Below, piece by piece: positions 1 through 9,689 of a stretch of 64,000 nt of DNA (its first letter is position 1; each line of letters opens with the position of its first letter). Source of the DNA: Limonium bicolor. Lineage: Eukaryota > Streptophyta > Magnoliopsida > Caryophyllales > Plumbaginaceae. The notes below the pieces were generated by a model. That model worked only from the letters and a program-made list of their open reading frames with translations, ran no database searches and had not been told where the DNA came from. The stretch lies in contig CM041780.1 in NCBI GenBank assembly GCA_023374045.1, positions 29,568,337 through 29,632,336 of the forward strand, given 5' to 3'. Position numbers and translations under genes: made by a program.

Positions 1-2462
1 CCAAGCCGGTCACTCAAAGAAAAAGAAGAGGCTAGAATCTCCTGAACGTGCTGACGCCGGGCTGTCAGGTACATGGCATGTGAGCCCCAAGTCTGGGTGC
101 CGTGTCCTCCTTCCCCTTAGCCCTGGTTCGGGCTTAGACCTTGGTTATCGCCTGGGGCGGGAGTCCGGTCATCCGACTCCTATTTGCGAGCAATTTCCTG
201 ATTTGACGGGTTACTTTTCCTCAGATCCCGCTCAGGAAAACATCCTAGAGGCCACAGACTTCCGTGCTGGTCCTTCGGCTGAAGAAGGTTTTGCTTGTTT
301 CGCCATTTTTTCTTGTTCTTTACTTCCTTCCCTTTTAGTATCCTTCCACTTCCAGTTTCAACCTTCTGGTCCTAACTGTTTTTATTATTGCGGCAGTCCC
401 CGCTCCTGTCAAGAAAAGACTAAAAAAGAAAACTACATCAAAGTCGAAGGCCACAGAGCCAGGGGCATCAGGAGAAGGACAAACCTCTGGTGATCCCGAG
501 GCTTCAGGATCATTCTCCATTGATGTTGCTGCGGCCATGGACGCGGCAAGGGATAGAGCAATGGAGTATCGCCAGGTGCCGGAGGAACCTGAGCTCCGGA
601 GTAAGCAGAGAGAAGACTGTATAGCTTCTTCTTCTTCCCCTCCTCCTCCTGCTCAGGAGTCCTATACTGGACCTTCCCAAAAGGAAGGGTGGTTCTACCA
701 CTGCGGGCACCCTCTCCCTTTGATAACCTGCGACTCTGCCAAGTACTCCTCCGTCTGGAAGGAGGCAATAAAGAGAAGTGGTCATCCATACGGGATCTTT
801 GCTCCTCCGGCAACCTTTACTGCTACCAAAAAAAGGCTGCAGATCGGAGATGGGGGGGCAGATGCTATCATGCGGCATTCCCTCCCAATAAATGAAGTAT
901 TTGACATGATGTGGGGGGGAATCTTTCAGGTAGCATGCGTATCCCTTTTAGGTTTCTATTCTGCTTTGGTTTGGCTTTTTCCTTGTTTTTATGAATTGTG
1001 TTGTTTTTAGGTGATGTCCATGGCCCAAAGTGCTGAGGTTCACTTTGGCAACCTCCAATCCAGGCTTCGCTATGAGGAAAACCGAGCCAATAATGTTGAA
1101 GAGGAACAGAAGCTGTCCCGCTCTTCTTATGATGCTTACATTGACCAGGTTGAGTACGAGATCGACCGTAAGGCAAAGGAGAGAACTGAGGCAATAAACA
1201 AAGACCTGCAGTTGTCCCGGCGAGAATGCGAGCGTCAGCGTGATGAGTATGAGTTGCAGTTGAAGAAACTCCGGGAGGAGAACTTCTCTCTAAGAGGCCG
1301 GATCAAGGAAGCTGACAATACTTTGATAGAGGTATGAAACCATCTCTTTTTCCCTTGATAAAGATAAGCTGATTCGGTCCTTCTTTGACTTAGATATTAC
1401 GCTGGATCAGGTGCGCTCTATGCACCGGAACGAAGTGAACTCTCTTCATGCTGACAAGGCCTTTTTCGATCAAGAGAGGAACTCTTTCAAGCAGGAGGCT
1501 GAAACGCTCGAGCTGGAGAAGCAAACTCTTCAACGGGAGAATGAAGCCCTTGTGAAGGAAAAAGAAAAGCTTATGCAGGAGCTTGATCGCCTGTCGGAAG
1601 AAAAGGCCGCACTGGAAGAGCAGTCAAGGTCCTCCTTTGATCAAGAGAAGCAGTCTCTGCTCTGAGATTGCTCTCTTTTTGAAGAGGAGAAGAAAACCCT
1701 TGCTGCGGATAAAGCTGCCCTGATAGAAGAGAGGACCAGGCTGGAGGAGAGAATAAAAGAGCTGGAGGAAGCCAAGTCTCGCTCTCAAGCCGAGAATACT
1801 GAGTCATCGGGCCATGGTAGACTTTCAGGCCTTCGACTTTTGTTTCTCCTTTTGCCCTTTCTTCTTCTTATTCTTTTTGTCTTGTGTTCCGGCTAGGCTT
1901 GAGTTCTGCCAACTTACTGAAGCACGTCACCCAGTTGAGCGGTCGGGTAGCCCACACTAAGGAGGAGCTGTCATTTACCAATTCTGAACGTGATAAGTAT
2001 CGAGCCCAAGTCCTGACCCTTGAATCTCAAGTGGCCAGGCTCAAGTCATTTTCCCGGCAATCTGAGGAGGAGATACAGAAGCAAGGCACCATTAACGCCC
2101 ATCTAAAGGAGTCCTTCACTTCTCAATGTCGCCGGATAGTTGATATTTGCCAGCAGATTGTTTCGGATCACTCTCTCGAGAAAGGAGAGTTGCTGGATGA
2201 TGATCTGTACAATAAGCTTGAGTTCAAGGCTGTTGCCCAGAAGTCCAACTTCTTCTTGGAGCTTGAGAGGTTCAGCCGCAGTCCTGGAGAGACATGTTTT
2301 AGCGCCGGCGAAGCCTCATTCCTTCCAGCTGGAAGCAACATCCTACCGTCTGCTGGAGGGATGCAGCGTCTTTCTAGGAGGTCTAAGTCTTCTGAGAGTG
2401 TGGCTGGTAGCGGCGATAGGTTGTTAGCTGCTGAAAAAGAAGCTGTAGAGAAAGTGGAATAG
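1..2462 (+). pseudogene. Antisense extra gene (aORF) of element T, six exons, coiled-coil protein
   Basis: It lies downstream of pol but on the opposite strand. Exons as I read them: <1-68, 138-287, 397-929, 1011-1331, 1411-1816 and 1897-2462. The introns (69-137, 288-396, 930-1010, 1332-1410, 1817-1896) are 69-109 bp, all GT-AG, and all keep one reading frame (phases 1, 1, 0, 0, 1). In-window coding length is about 1.97 kb. The first exons are basic (runs of Lys/Arg) and Ser/Pro/Gly-rich. Exon 3 has a compact domain with motifs such as GWFYHCG and HPYGIF. Exons 4-6 are heptad-rich Glu/Lys/Arg/Leu sequence, a long coiled coil. The gene ends in TAG at 2460-2462. One in-frame TGA at 1663-1665 breaks exon 5. 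Genes in this position in Tat elements are often annotated as 'putative gypsy type transposon' (transposase_28-like) proteins of unknown role; I have no function to offer. The start codon is outside the window. Confidence 0.72.
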
Positions 2463-2837
2463 AAGTTTTTTTTATTTTTAGAGGAGTTTTTGTTTTGGCA
2501 TGTATCTTTTGTGTTTGCTGAATGATCATATTTTGTAACTGTTTTTACCCCACACTTTGGGAGAAGTATAAGCTATATTATTCACCATCTTTAGTTATTT
2601 GTCCGCCGGAGTACCTCTTTTGAGCCAAGTTTCCTATTGCCGTGATATCTCTCTCTTTTTTTTACAGCGCACGTATGGTTATCTTATGCAAGTTATGCCA
2701 GTGTAGTATTCATTTTTTATAACACAAGGGGCTTGCGGTTTTGGACTTTTGTTCCGGCCGGACCCCTTTTTTTTTTAAGTATGGTTATCTATGGTTTTTA
2801 GCCGGATTTTTTAGGATATGGAGTATAGGAACCTGCG
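2463..2837 (+). other. 3' flank of the antisense gene
   Basis: T-rich, non-coding sequence follows the stop of the antisense gene. It would carry that gene's 3' untranslated region and poly(A) sites. On the minus strand it is part of the long 3' untranslated region of element T. I see no other feature in it. Confidence 0.4.
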
Positions 2838-3480
2838 GCCTGTTGGCCGACGCCTATTTTCAAGGCAAGATAGCCTGCGGCTCATTGGCCGAATGTTTCT
2901 TTCAAGGCGTGATAGCCTGCGGCTCGTTGGCCGGATGCTTCTTTCAAGGCGCGATAGCCTGCGGCTCGTTGGCCGGTGCTTTCTTTTTCTTTCAAGGCAT
3001 GATAGTCTGTGGCTCGTTGGCCAGATGTTTCTTTCAAGGCGTGATAGCCTGCGGCTCGTTAGCCGGTGCTTTCTTTTTCTTTCAAGGCATGATAGCCTGC
3101 GGCTCGTTGGCCGGATGTTTCTTTCAAGGCGTGATAGCCTGCGGCTCGTTGGCCGGATGTTTCTTTCAAGGCATGATAGCCTGCGGCTCATTGGCCGGTG
3201 CTTACTTTCAAGGCATGATGGCATGCGGCTGTTGGCCGGTGCTTTCTTTTTCTTTCAAGGCATGATAGCCTGCGGCTCGTTGGCTGGTGCTTACTTTCAA
3301 GGCATGATAGCCTGCGGCTCGTTGGCCGGTGCTTTCTTTTTCTTTCAAGGCATGACAGCCTGCGGCTCGTTGGCCGGTGCTTACTTTCAAGGCATGATAG
3401 CCTGCGGCTCGTTGGCCGGTGCTTACTTTCAAGGCATGATAGCCTGCGGCTCGCTGGCCGGTGCTTTCTTTTTCTTTCAC
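2838..3480 (-). repeat. Tandem array in the 3' untranslated region of element T (42/48-bp units)
   Basis: About 14-15 copies of a unit containing GATAGCCTGCGGCTCGTTGG. Spacing alternates between 42 bp and 47-48 bp; the longer unit carries an extra TTTCTT-type segment. The array lies between the integrase stop (3520) and the antisense gene. Tandem arrays at this place are known from Tat/Ogre elements as a hypervariable 3' region that can seed satellite DNA. Because 42 and 48 are multiples of three, both strands stay open and yield spurious repetitive reading frames (for example 2818-3516 plus), which I do not treat as genes. Confidence 0.9.
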
Positions 3481-3519
3481 TTCCCAAAAATAATACCTTT
3501 TATTGAAAAGTTATAAATT

Positions 3520-4848
3520 TTACACATAGAACTTTTTCAGACATTTTCCATGCCAAGAATGCGGCAATTCGTACCCTTCACCATTTTTCAAGCGGTATGA
3601 AGCTCATCCCGTCTTCTGGTGTACGATGTACGGTCCTTCCCATTGGGGTTCCAGCTTCTTGGGTTGCTTAACCTCTCGGAGAACTAATTCTCCTGGGGCA
3701 AAACTTCGTTCTTTTATCCTCCTATTGAAATATCTTTCTACCTTGGATTTATCTTTCGCCATCCTTACTACGGCGGCCATCCTGGTTTCTTCAAGGAGGT
3801 CTAGGTGATCCTGTACCCCTTGATTGTTGACCTCTTCGTCATATGATTCCCACCTTATGGATGGCACCACAATCTCCACCGGAATGATGGCTGCCAAACC
3901 ATATGTCAATCTGTAAGGTGTTTCTCCCGTCGGCCCCCTTTCTGTCGTTCTGTACGACCAAAGGACCTGGGTAACAATTCTGCCCACTTTCCTTTCCTCT
4001 CATCAAGTTTCTTCTTTATCGCCCTTACTATTTGCTCGTTCGTATTCTCGACCTGCCCATTTGCCTGAGGGTGAGCTACTGATGCAAATCTTAAGTTGAT
4101 CTTCCATTCTTCACAGAATTCTCGGAAGCTTTCGCAATTGAACTGTGTTCCATTATCAGTTATTATTGCTTTCGGTATACCAAACCTGCATACCACATAC
4201 TTCCAGATGAATTCTTGTGACTTCCTAGCCGTGATGGAGATAGTAGGCATTGCTTCGACCCACTTTGTGAAGTAGTCGATGGCAACGTACATGAATTTGA
4301 ACCTCCCTGGTGAAGCTTCCGGGAATGGGACGACAATGTCCAACCCCCACATAGCAAAGGGAATTGGGCAGAGAATAGATTTTTGCTCCGCCGGAGGAGT
4401 ATGTATCTTGTTTCCATGCTCTTGACATTTGCGACATTTTCGTATATATTCCTTGCAATGCTCCATCATTTTCGGCCAAAAATATCTGAGTCTCAGGATT
4501 TTGTGGGTTGTGGTCCTTTCTCCCTGGTGATTTCCACATAGCCCATCATGTATCTCTCTTGTTAATTCTGCTCCTTCAGCTATGGTAACATACTTCAGTG
4601 CTGGTCTTGTAAAAGATCGCTTATACAGCTGGTTATCCTCAATAAAAAATGATGTGGCCCGCCTTTTTATTATCCTGGCCTCCTTTTCTCCTTCCGGCAG
4701 CTTTCCTTGCCGTATGTAATCTATGATTGGAGTCATCCATGATTCTTCTTTGTCACCTATCTCCACCGCAAACACCTGAGTTCCTTCTATACTTGGGGAA
4801 GTTCTGATTTCTAGCCATATCTCATTGGGTACCTTTTCGGCCATACTT
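3520..4848 (-). pseudogene. int: Integrase region of element T pol
   Basis: Would insert element cDNA into chromosomes. The zinc-binding part shows H-x-H spacing (HDGLCGNHQG) and CRKCQ near 4420-4520. The catalytic core shows the three acidic residues: Asp in GLDIVVPFP, Asp in ITDNGTQF, and Glu in QVENTNEQI. The C-terminal part follows a frameshift near 3960-3990 (VLWSYRTTERGPTGETPYRL resumes in another frame) and runs to KKFYV and a TAA at 3520-3522. A TGA at 3604-3606 interrupts the last segment in frame. GPYIV and the PHSW…LKKFY tail are typical of the end of plant gypsy pol. No chromodomain is visible, as expected for Tat. It is probably inactive because of the frameshift and stop. Confidence 0.92.
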
Positions 4849-5312
4849 GCCAATTTGGCTAAGGCATCAGCTTCGACATTCTCTTTGCGGGGAAGGTGTT
4901 TTAGCTCGCATCTTTGGAAATTTGTTTTTAGTTCCTGGACCTTGAGCAAGTACCTCCATAGTTTTTCCTCTTTGACTTCATAGATGTTGTCGTTTTGTCT
5001 CGCCACCAACATAGAGTCCGAATACACCTCTAATTCTGTTAAAAATAGGTTATATTCTCATAAGTTTTACTTCAAACATGATTTTATAAGAATGAAAAAA
5101 CAGAGAAGGCATCTTTTCTATGTAACCTGTCGCCCCGAGGGCTGTAGCTACTTCCAAACCCTGGATAAGGGCTTCGTATTTGGCTTCATTATTAGTAACA
5201 CCAAAGTCCAGTCGGAAGGCATAATTCAAGTTTTGCCCATTCGGCGCCTGTACCACTATTCCAGCTCCTGCCCCACTTTTGCATCGAGCTCTATCAACCA
5301 AGATGATATATG
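4849..5312 (-). pseudogene. Second, archaeal-type RNase H domain (aRNH) of element T
   Basis: This domain lies between the ordinary gypsy RNase H and integrase, a hallmark of Tat elements; it would help degrade RNA in RNA:DNA hybrids. It starts at LVDRARCKSGAGAG (first catalytic Asp; the usual Gly after VD is Arg here). It continues with TNNEAKYEAL (Glu) and, after a 91-nt interruption (5036-5126), VYSDSMLV (Asp). It ends with RKENVEADALAKLAS. Joining sequence across the interruption gives the expected ALGAT-ELEVYSDS continuity, so the interruption is either an intron or a short insertion (see the separate entry). Confidence 0.88.
5036..5126 (-). other. Candidate 91-nt intron inside the second RNase H of element T
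   Basis: On the minus strand the reading frame ALGAT stops making sense at an AG|GTTACA junction and resumes at TTTTTAACAG|AATTAG. Removing exactly this GT…AG segment restores one frame with the expected Tat sequence on both sides (codon GAA is split after its first base). Its length is not a multiple of three, and without splicing an in-frame stop is met. It is AT-rich with a pyrimidine stretch before the acceptor, as plant introns are. The alternative is a chance short insertion bounded by GT and AG. Confidence 0.55.
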
Positions 5313-5369
5313 GACTTTGAGTCTGCTTCTCTTCTTTTGCAAAGTTTGTCTCCATTATGAAGTCTGCTA

Positions 5370-5760
5370 AGGCCTGAGCTTTAATCGCCGTTCTGGGCAA
5401 GAAGTGAATTTCATATTGTGTCAGCTCTACTGTCCAGCTTACCATCCGGCCGGAGGCATTCGGATTGTTCGCAATTTGCTTGAGCGGCCAATTGGTCCTG
5501 ACAAAGATTCGATGTGACTGGAAGTAGGGTCATTTTCTTGACGCCACCACCAGTGCAAACAAGATTTTCTCTATGTTAGTGTACCGTCCTTCTGTCGGGC
5601 TCAAGATTTTGCCCGTATAGTAAACTGGTACCTCCCTTTTCTCTTCCATGATTAAGACAGCTGCAACCGCCCAATCTGTTGCGGACAAGTAAAGATATAG
5701 ATCCTGTCCCGGGGCAGGTACACCCAATTTAGGTAGATCCCGAAGCATCTCCTTGATCTT
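5370..5760 (-). pseudogene. Gypsy-type RNase H domain of element T pol
   Basis: Follows the reverse transcriptase in the polyprotein and would remove the RNA template. Visible motifs are LYLYLSATDWAVAAVLI (the family's YL-x2-S region) and VYYTGKILSPTEGRYTNIEKILFALVVASRK. After a small frameshift near 5530 come SHRIFVRTNWPLKQI and WTVELTQYEIHFLPRTAIKAQALADF. The end of this domain runs directly into the second RNase H. Confidence 0.9.
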
Positions 5761-6830
5761 TTCAAATGCGTCTATGCACTCTTGTCCCCACTGGAATTTG
5801 TGTTCTTCCTTAGAATATTGAAGAACGGGATCGATTTTTCTTGAAGCTTAGAACAAAACCTGCTTAATGCTTGAGTCTTCCGTTCAAAGCTTGGACATCT
5901 TTGATATTTCTTGGAGGAGAAAGGTCGAGGATTGCCTGACTTTTTTCCGGATCGACTTCAATACCTCGTTGCCCAACATGAAACCAAGAAACCTCCCTTT
6001 GGTTACACCAAACACACACTTTTCTGGATTTAGCTTGATTTGGTATTTATCCAGAGTGTCGAATGTTTCTTCTAAATCCTTCATGTGTTCTTTTGACGGA
6101 CTTTTTACAACTATATCATCAACGTAAGCCTCCACATTTCGAGCAATTTGCTGACAAAATACTTTGTCAATCATTCGTTGAAAAGTGGCCCCTGCATTCT
6201 TTAGGCCGAAGGGCATTACCTTGTAACAGAATGTTCCGGCTGAAGTAATAAAGGATGCTTTTCCGAATCGTCTTCTTTCATTTTTATTTGATTATAACCG
6301 GAGAAAGCATCCAGAAAACTTAACACAGAACTCTGGGCAGTTGAAACCACCAATCTATCTATTGATGGCAGGGGATAGAAATCTTTAGGACATGCCTTAT
6401 TTAAATCTGTGAAATCCACACACATTCTCCATTTTCCATTTGCTTTTTTCACCATGACAACATTAGCCAACCATCGTGGGTACGCAACCTCCTGATGAAA
6501 CCGGCCTTGAGGAGTTTTTGGACCTCGGTTCGTGCTAAATCTCTTTCTTCCCCTATTACCCTTTTCCTTTGCCTGACCGCCGGATGTTTAGGGTCTACCC
6601 TGAGCTCATGCCGGATAACGCTTGGGTCTATACCAGGCATCTCGTCCGTGCTCCAAGCGAATGTTGCCCTTCTTTTTTCCAGGAACCTCATTAAGTGAGT
6701 TTGCTCTCCACTGTCAAACGCAGTTCCTATTTTAAAAAATTTAGAAGGGTCAGATTTTAAATGTACCTCTCTGGGGGTCTTGGGCTGTTCGACATCCTTC
6801 CTTTTCTTGACTCGGCCCTGGGGAAGAAGG
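5761..6830 (-). pseudogene. Reverse transcriptase domain of element T pol
   Basis: Copies element RNA into DNA. In order: FAWSTDEMPGIDPSVI and LLKAGFIR at the N-terminus, then NVVMVKKANGKWRMCVDFTD, CPKDFYPLPSID, LSFLDAFSGYNQI, MPFGLKNAGATFQRMI and the catalytic AYVDDIVVKS, then LNPEKCVFGV and GRFLGFM. At least three frameshifts cut the domain (near 6450-6470, near 6220-6250 and near 5960-5980). The YVDD box is intact but the polyprotein cannot be made in one piece. The motif text matches Tat/Retand-type plant elements much better than chromoviruses. Confidence 0.95.
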
Positions 6831-7372
6831 CAACTTTCCCTTGAATTCCTTGTCCGATCCCACAGTCTTGACCACCTCCTCACTAGGAAGGCTGTCCATG
6901 ATGCGGACTTCACACATTCGGGCCATCTTTTGGCTTCCTCTTATCGTAACCACCTTCCCGTGTGAGGTTAAATATTTCATTTTTAAGTGATGAGTGTTGG
7001 ATGGCTTTGAAAGCATTGATTCCTGGCCTTCCAAGGTACATGTTATATCCAGAAAGGCCTGGCACAATAAAAGCCGTGAGTCTCTCTGTCCTTCTTTCGT
7101 CTCCTTGGCCCAAGGTCATTGTGAAATCTATACTGCCGGAAGACGTGGTAGAGACGCCTCCTACAAATCCTCCCGAACCGCCGAATAGGGCTTGATCCGG
7201 TCCTCAGGTACCTCCAACTTCCTAACCGCCTCGGCTGATATGATATTTGCTCCGGCCTCACTATCGATTAAAATTCCCTCCATCATTCGATCGTTTACCT
7301 GTGCACGAATGACAAGTGGATCGTTGTGCGGGTATAGCACTCCATCCTCATCCTCGTCGGAGAAGAAAATTG
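6750..7372 (-). pseudogene. Aspartic protease region of element T
   Basis: Would process the gag-pol polyprotein. Visible in order are DEDGVLYPHNDPLVIRAQVN, GILIDSEAGANIIS, then in other frames MTLGQGDERRTERLTAFIVP, YNMYLGRPGINAFKAI, and HGKVVTIRGSQKMARMCEV. The set is typical of Tat proteases (the …YN…LGRPG… block). The catalytic Asp-Ser/Thr-Gly triad reads Asp-Ser-Glu-Ala-Gly, so the active site looks damaged. Several frameshifts separate the pieces. Confidence 0.82.
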
Positions 7373-7468
7373 GAGGAAAACTTTCTTTTTTGGCGATTTT
7401 CTTCTCCGGGAGCTCTTGATGTACTTGATGAATGTGCCTTTTTTTTCATTAGGGGTTAGCGGTCCTAC

Positions 7469-7687
7469 CTCTGAAAAAAGTCCTGTGAGTTTTCTTAGAA
7501 AAAGTTTTGTTAGCTTTCTTGCTAATAGTAAAAAATGCAAAAATAATGGAAATTTTATTTCTCCTTTTGGCAACATGATCTTTGACAAACTATGTGACAC
7601 AAAATTTTCATCTTAAAGCAGACTACAAATTGTAACTCCGAATGTTATCCTGAATGAAAGGAGAAAAACTTTTACTCTCCTTTTTAC
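7469..7687 (-). other. Candidate intron or non-coding spacer between gag and protease of element T
   Basis: Between the end of gag (…SKSVGMNRF) and the protease leader (VGPLTPNEKKG) the minus strand is T-rich with no Tat-like coding text. A GTAAAA donor at 7687-7686 and an AG acceptor at 7470-7469, after a CTTTTTTC tract, would join the two flanks in frame. A second in-phase donor lies at 7675. The nearest AG of the acceptor (TTTCAG) is out of phase, which weakens the case. An intron in this general area is known from Ogre relatives; whether this one is spliced is inference. Confidence 0.35.
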
Positions 7688-9066
7688 AAACCTGTTCATT
7701 CCCACTGATTTGCTGGGATCAAGCCTGGGGTGAACCTCTTCCTCTTGTCGCCCTCGAGGTGCATTCTGGGTACTACCCTGTTGGCCGCCGTATTGCCTTT
7801 GTGCTTCGGCTACCTGTTTTCCTTTCTTCTTATTTTCTTCGATGATTCGAAGTTCTTTGGCCAAGGTAGCACAGTTTACAGTCCGTGGCTGCGGTTCCCG
7901 TGGTACTCGCAGAATGCAACCGGAATTTCCCCCTGCGGCGGCTTTCTAGGCTGGGGAAGGTACCCTTCTCTTACTGCAGCGGCATACTTCCCTGGGTCAA
8001 TGTAGACAATGGTTCTTGCCCCTGGTGTTGTGCCCCCTGAGAGGAAGATCCGGCGGTAGACTTGCCATAATATGGCTTGTACCTTGACCCTCCCCTTCCG
8101 GCATTTCCTCCATGCCCCTCCTTCTTTTCCGGCACCCCTGCGGTTTTGAAGCTGTCCGCTAGCTCTTTAGCCTTGTTTTCCGCTATCTCAGATTTCAAAA
8201 AATCATGGATCATTTCAGCTAATTCTCCATGAGTTTTCGGTGCCTTCGTTGCGATCTTTCCAGCAAGTCGAGGCTGAGCTAGGCCGTTACCAAAGGCCTT
8301 AATCAAGATTTTCTCGTCGACATCATCAATTTCCGCAACCTTCTTATGGAAGCGCTCGCTGTACTCCTTCACGGTCTCTCCATTTCGCTGCTTAACGTCC
8401 ATCAATTCTATTGTTTCTTTTTTAACCCTCTTACTCAGCGAAGTATCGCTGAAAATCCTCGGTCAGCTGCTTGAAGCTCGTGATGGACTGTGGCGATCTC
8501 GTGGAGATCCATCCCAATGCTCTCTTCGAAAGCGTTCCGGGGAACAAATTGCAGAGGGCGAGGGAGCTGATCCCCTGAGTGTTCATGGCAAACATGAACT
8601 TCTTAATATGTTGGGCGGGATCTCCAGTCCCATCATATTTCTCAATTGCCGGGGCGACGAAGTGCGGCGGGAGTTTTGCTTTTCTTATCCGCTCTGAGAA
8701 GGGGTACAAGCTCATGTCTATCTGGTCATCTTCTTCCATCTCTTCTTCGCTAATGATTGAATTGCGCTTCCTATCCTTGCTTTCCTCGCCATTACTGCCT
8801 CTGGAATCTCTGTTTCTCAGCTGTTCAATGGCCTCAGTCATTTCGTCCCATTTTCTCTGATACTCCTCGTCCCTTTGCATTAATTCCTGTTGCAAAGTCT
8901 CATTTCCTTCTACAATTTTTTCGTCGATGGATCTGACTAGCCCCTTTAGCATGTCCTCGAGATCTTTTTTGGAGATGGCTTCTGGCATCTCCGAACTCAT
9001 TCCTTCTTCAGAGCGATTGTTATCTTCGGTAGCATTCTTCGGTGTTTTCTTTGATCTTGGAGCCAT
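7613..9066 (-). pseudogene. gag: Gag of element T
   Basis: Structural (capsid/nucleocapsid) protein of the virus-like particle. The start is the ATG at 9066 (MAPRSKKT). The N-terminal ~130 residues are polar with a coiled-coil stretch (LQQELMQRDEEYQRKWDEM). The retrotransposon gag domain follows: FSERIRKAKLPPHFVAPAIE, YDGTGDPAQHIKKF, RALGWI, LTEDFQRYFAE. A one-base frameshift near 8410-8430 moves the frame to VKQRNGETVKEYSERF, then RYKPYYGKS. A zinc-knuckle-like CEYHGNRSH…TVNC (C-x2-H-x4-H-x4-C type) near 7870-7925 contains another frameshift. The region then runs to LAKELRIIEENKKKGK. The order is normal for Tat; this copy is broken. Confidence 0.9.
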
Positions 9067-9183
9067 CTTTTGTGTTTTGATCCTGCAAAAAATGTCATTA
9101 GTTATTTCAGGACTTTCGCTATAAATCGTCGCAGATTACTTCCCTGTTTCTAGGTGGTCTCGTGGTTGCTTCTTGCTGTTCGT

Positions 9184-9201
9184 TTCCCACAGACGGCGCC
9201 A
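9184..9201 (-). other. Primer-binding site of element T
   Basis: Minus strand TGGCGCCGTCTGTGGGAA begins two bases inside the end of the 5' LTR. TGGCGCC starts are usual for Athila/Tat elements. I cannot assign the exact tRNA by eye. This site fixes the inner edge of the LTR at 9204. Confidence 0.85.
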
Positions 9202-9203
9202 AA

Positions 9204-9689
9204 TGAAACAGTACATCAATCCTAGTATACATCAATCCTAGTATCCTTCGATCTGATCTCAATGAAACAGTACGCTTATCCTAGCATGACCCGATCTGAT
9301 CTTCTATCCTACATTACCTGGTCTCGATCTCAGAGTCTCGCAAGAGTAGAGAGGGAGAGAAAGAGAGCTTCTATTGGAATCGAATGTAAGTTTGAATGCC
9401 AAATGTTACGTGTCTTATTCCATGGGGGTACCCCCCTATTTATAGTATTTTGGGCCTACTTTTTATGGTGCCAGCCTGTATTTTACATGTATAAGTACGG
9501 TTCTACCCTCTCCTAGTATGTTTGTCTGACCACAGATGGTCGGTCGTACAATACCTTGCTTTGCCTAAGTCCTATCCCCATCCGCCTGGAGACGGCCGGA
9601 TGCCCTCTGTGTTTCTACTTTCATCCGGCTAAAGCTGCCGGATGCTCTACGTATCCTGTTTTGGCTTGGCACCACTTCTTCCCTTCTCA
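9204..9689 (-). repeat. 5' LTR of element T (about 486 bp)
   Basis: On the plus strand it runs TGAAACAGTA…CTTCTCA, so it is bounded TG…CA. The inner edge adjoins the PBS and the outer edge is inferred from the CAAGG target sequence. The inner part has duplicated blocks (TGAAACAGTAC at 9204 and again near 9259; ACATCAATCCTAGTAT twice). The partner LTR is outside the window, so the outer boundary could be off by two bases (CTCA or CTCACA). Confidence 0.75.
9437..9444 (-). promoter_or_regulatory. TATA box in the LTR of element T
   Basis: Minus strand TATAAATA lies inside the LTR. A perfect palindrome GGGGGTACCCCC (9424-9435) follows at once, between the box and the expected transcript start near 9410. 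Position and orientation suit the promoter of T. Confidence 0.65.

Larger units (their letters stand above)
1..9689 (-). mobile_element. Element T: Tat-lineage Ty3/gypsy LTR retrotransposon, decayed, left end outside the window
   Basis: Read on the minus strand the order is 5' LTR (9204-9689), primer-binding site, gag, protease, reverse transcriptase, RNase H, a second RNase H, integrase, a tandem-repeat 3' untranslated region, and an antisense gene that lies past pol. The domain order PR-RT-RH-INT is that of Ty3/gypsy. The second RNase H and the antisense extra gene downstream of integrase are known marks of the Tat lineage (Retand/Grande-like). The 3' LTR must lie left of position 1. Coding regions carry several frameshifts and stops, so this copy is not autonomous. 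The right edge is set by CAAGG at 9690-9694, which looks like one copy of the target duplication; its partner is outside the window. Confidence 0.9.

Noticed and set aside
2818..3516. Long repetitive open frames on both strands (up to 232 codons)
   Set aside because: They arise because the tandem units are 42 or 48 bp, multiples of three; no composition or motif supports a protein.
4984..5370. 128-codon plus-strand frame
   Set aside because: Antisense shadow of the RNase H domains of element T.
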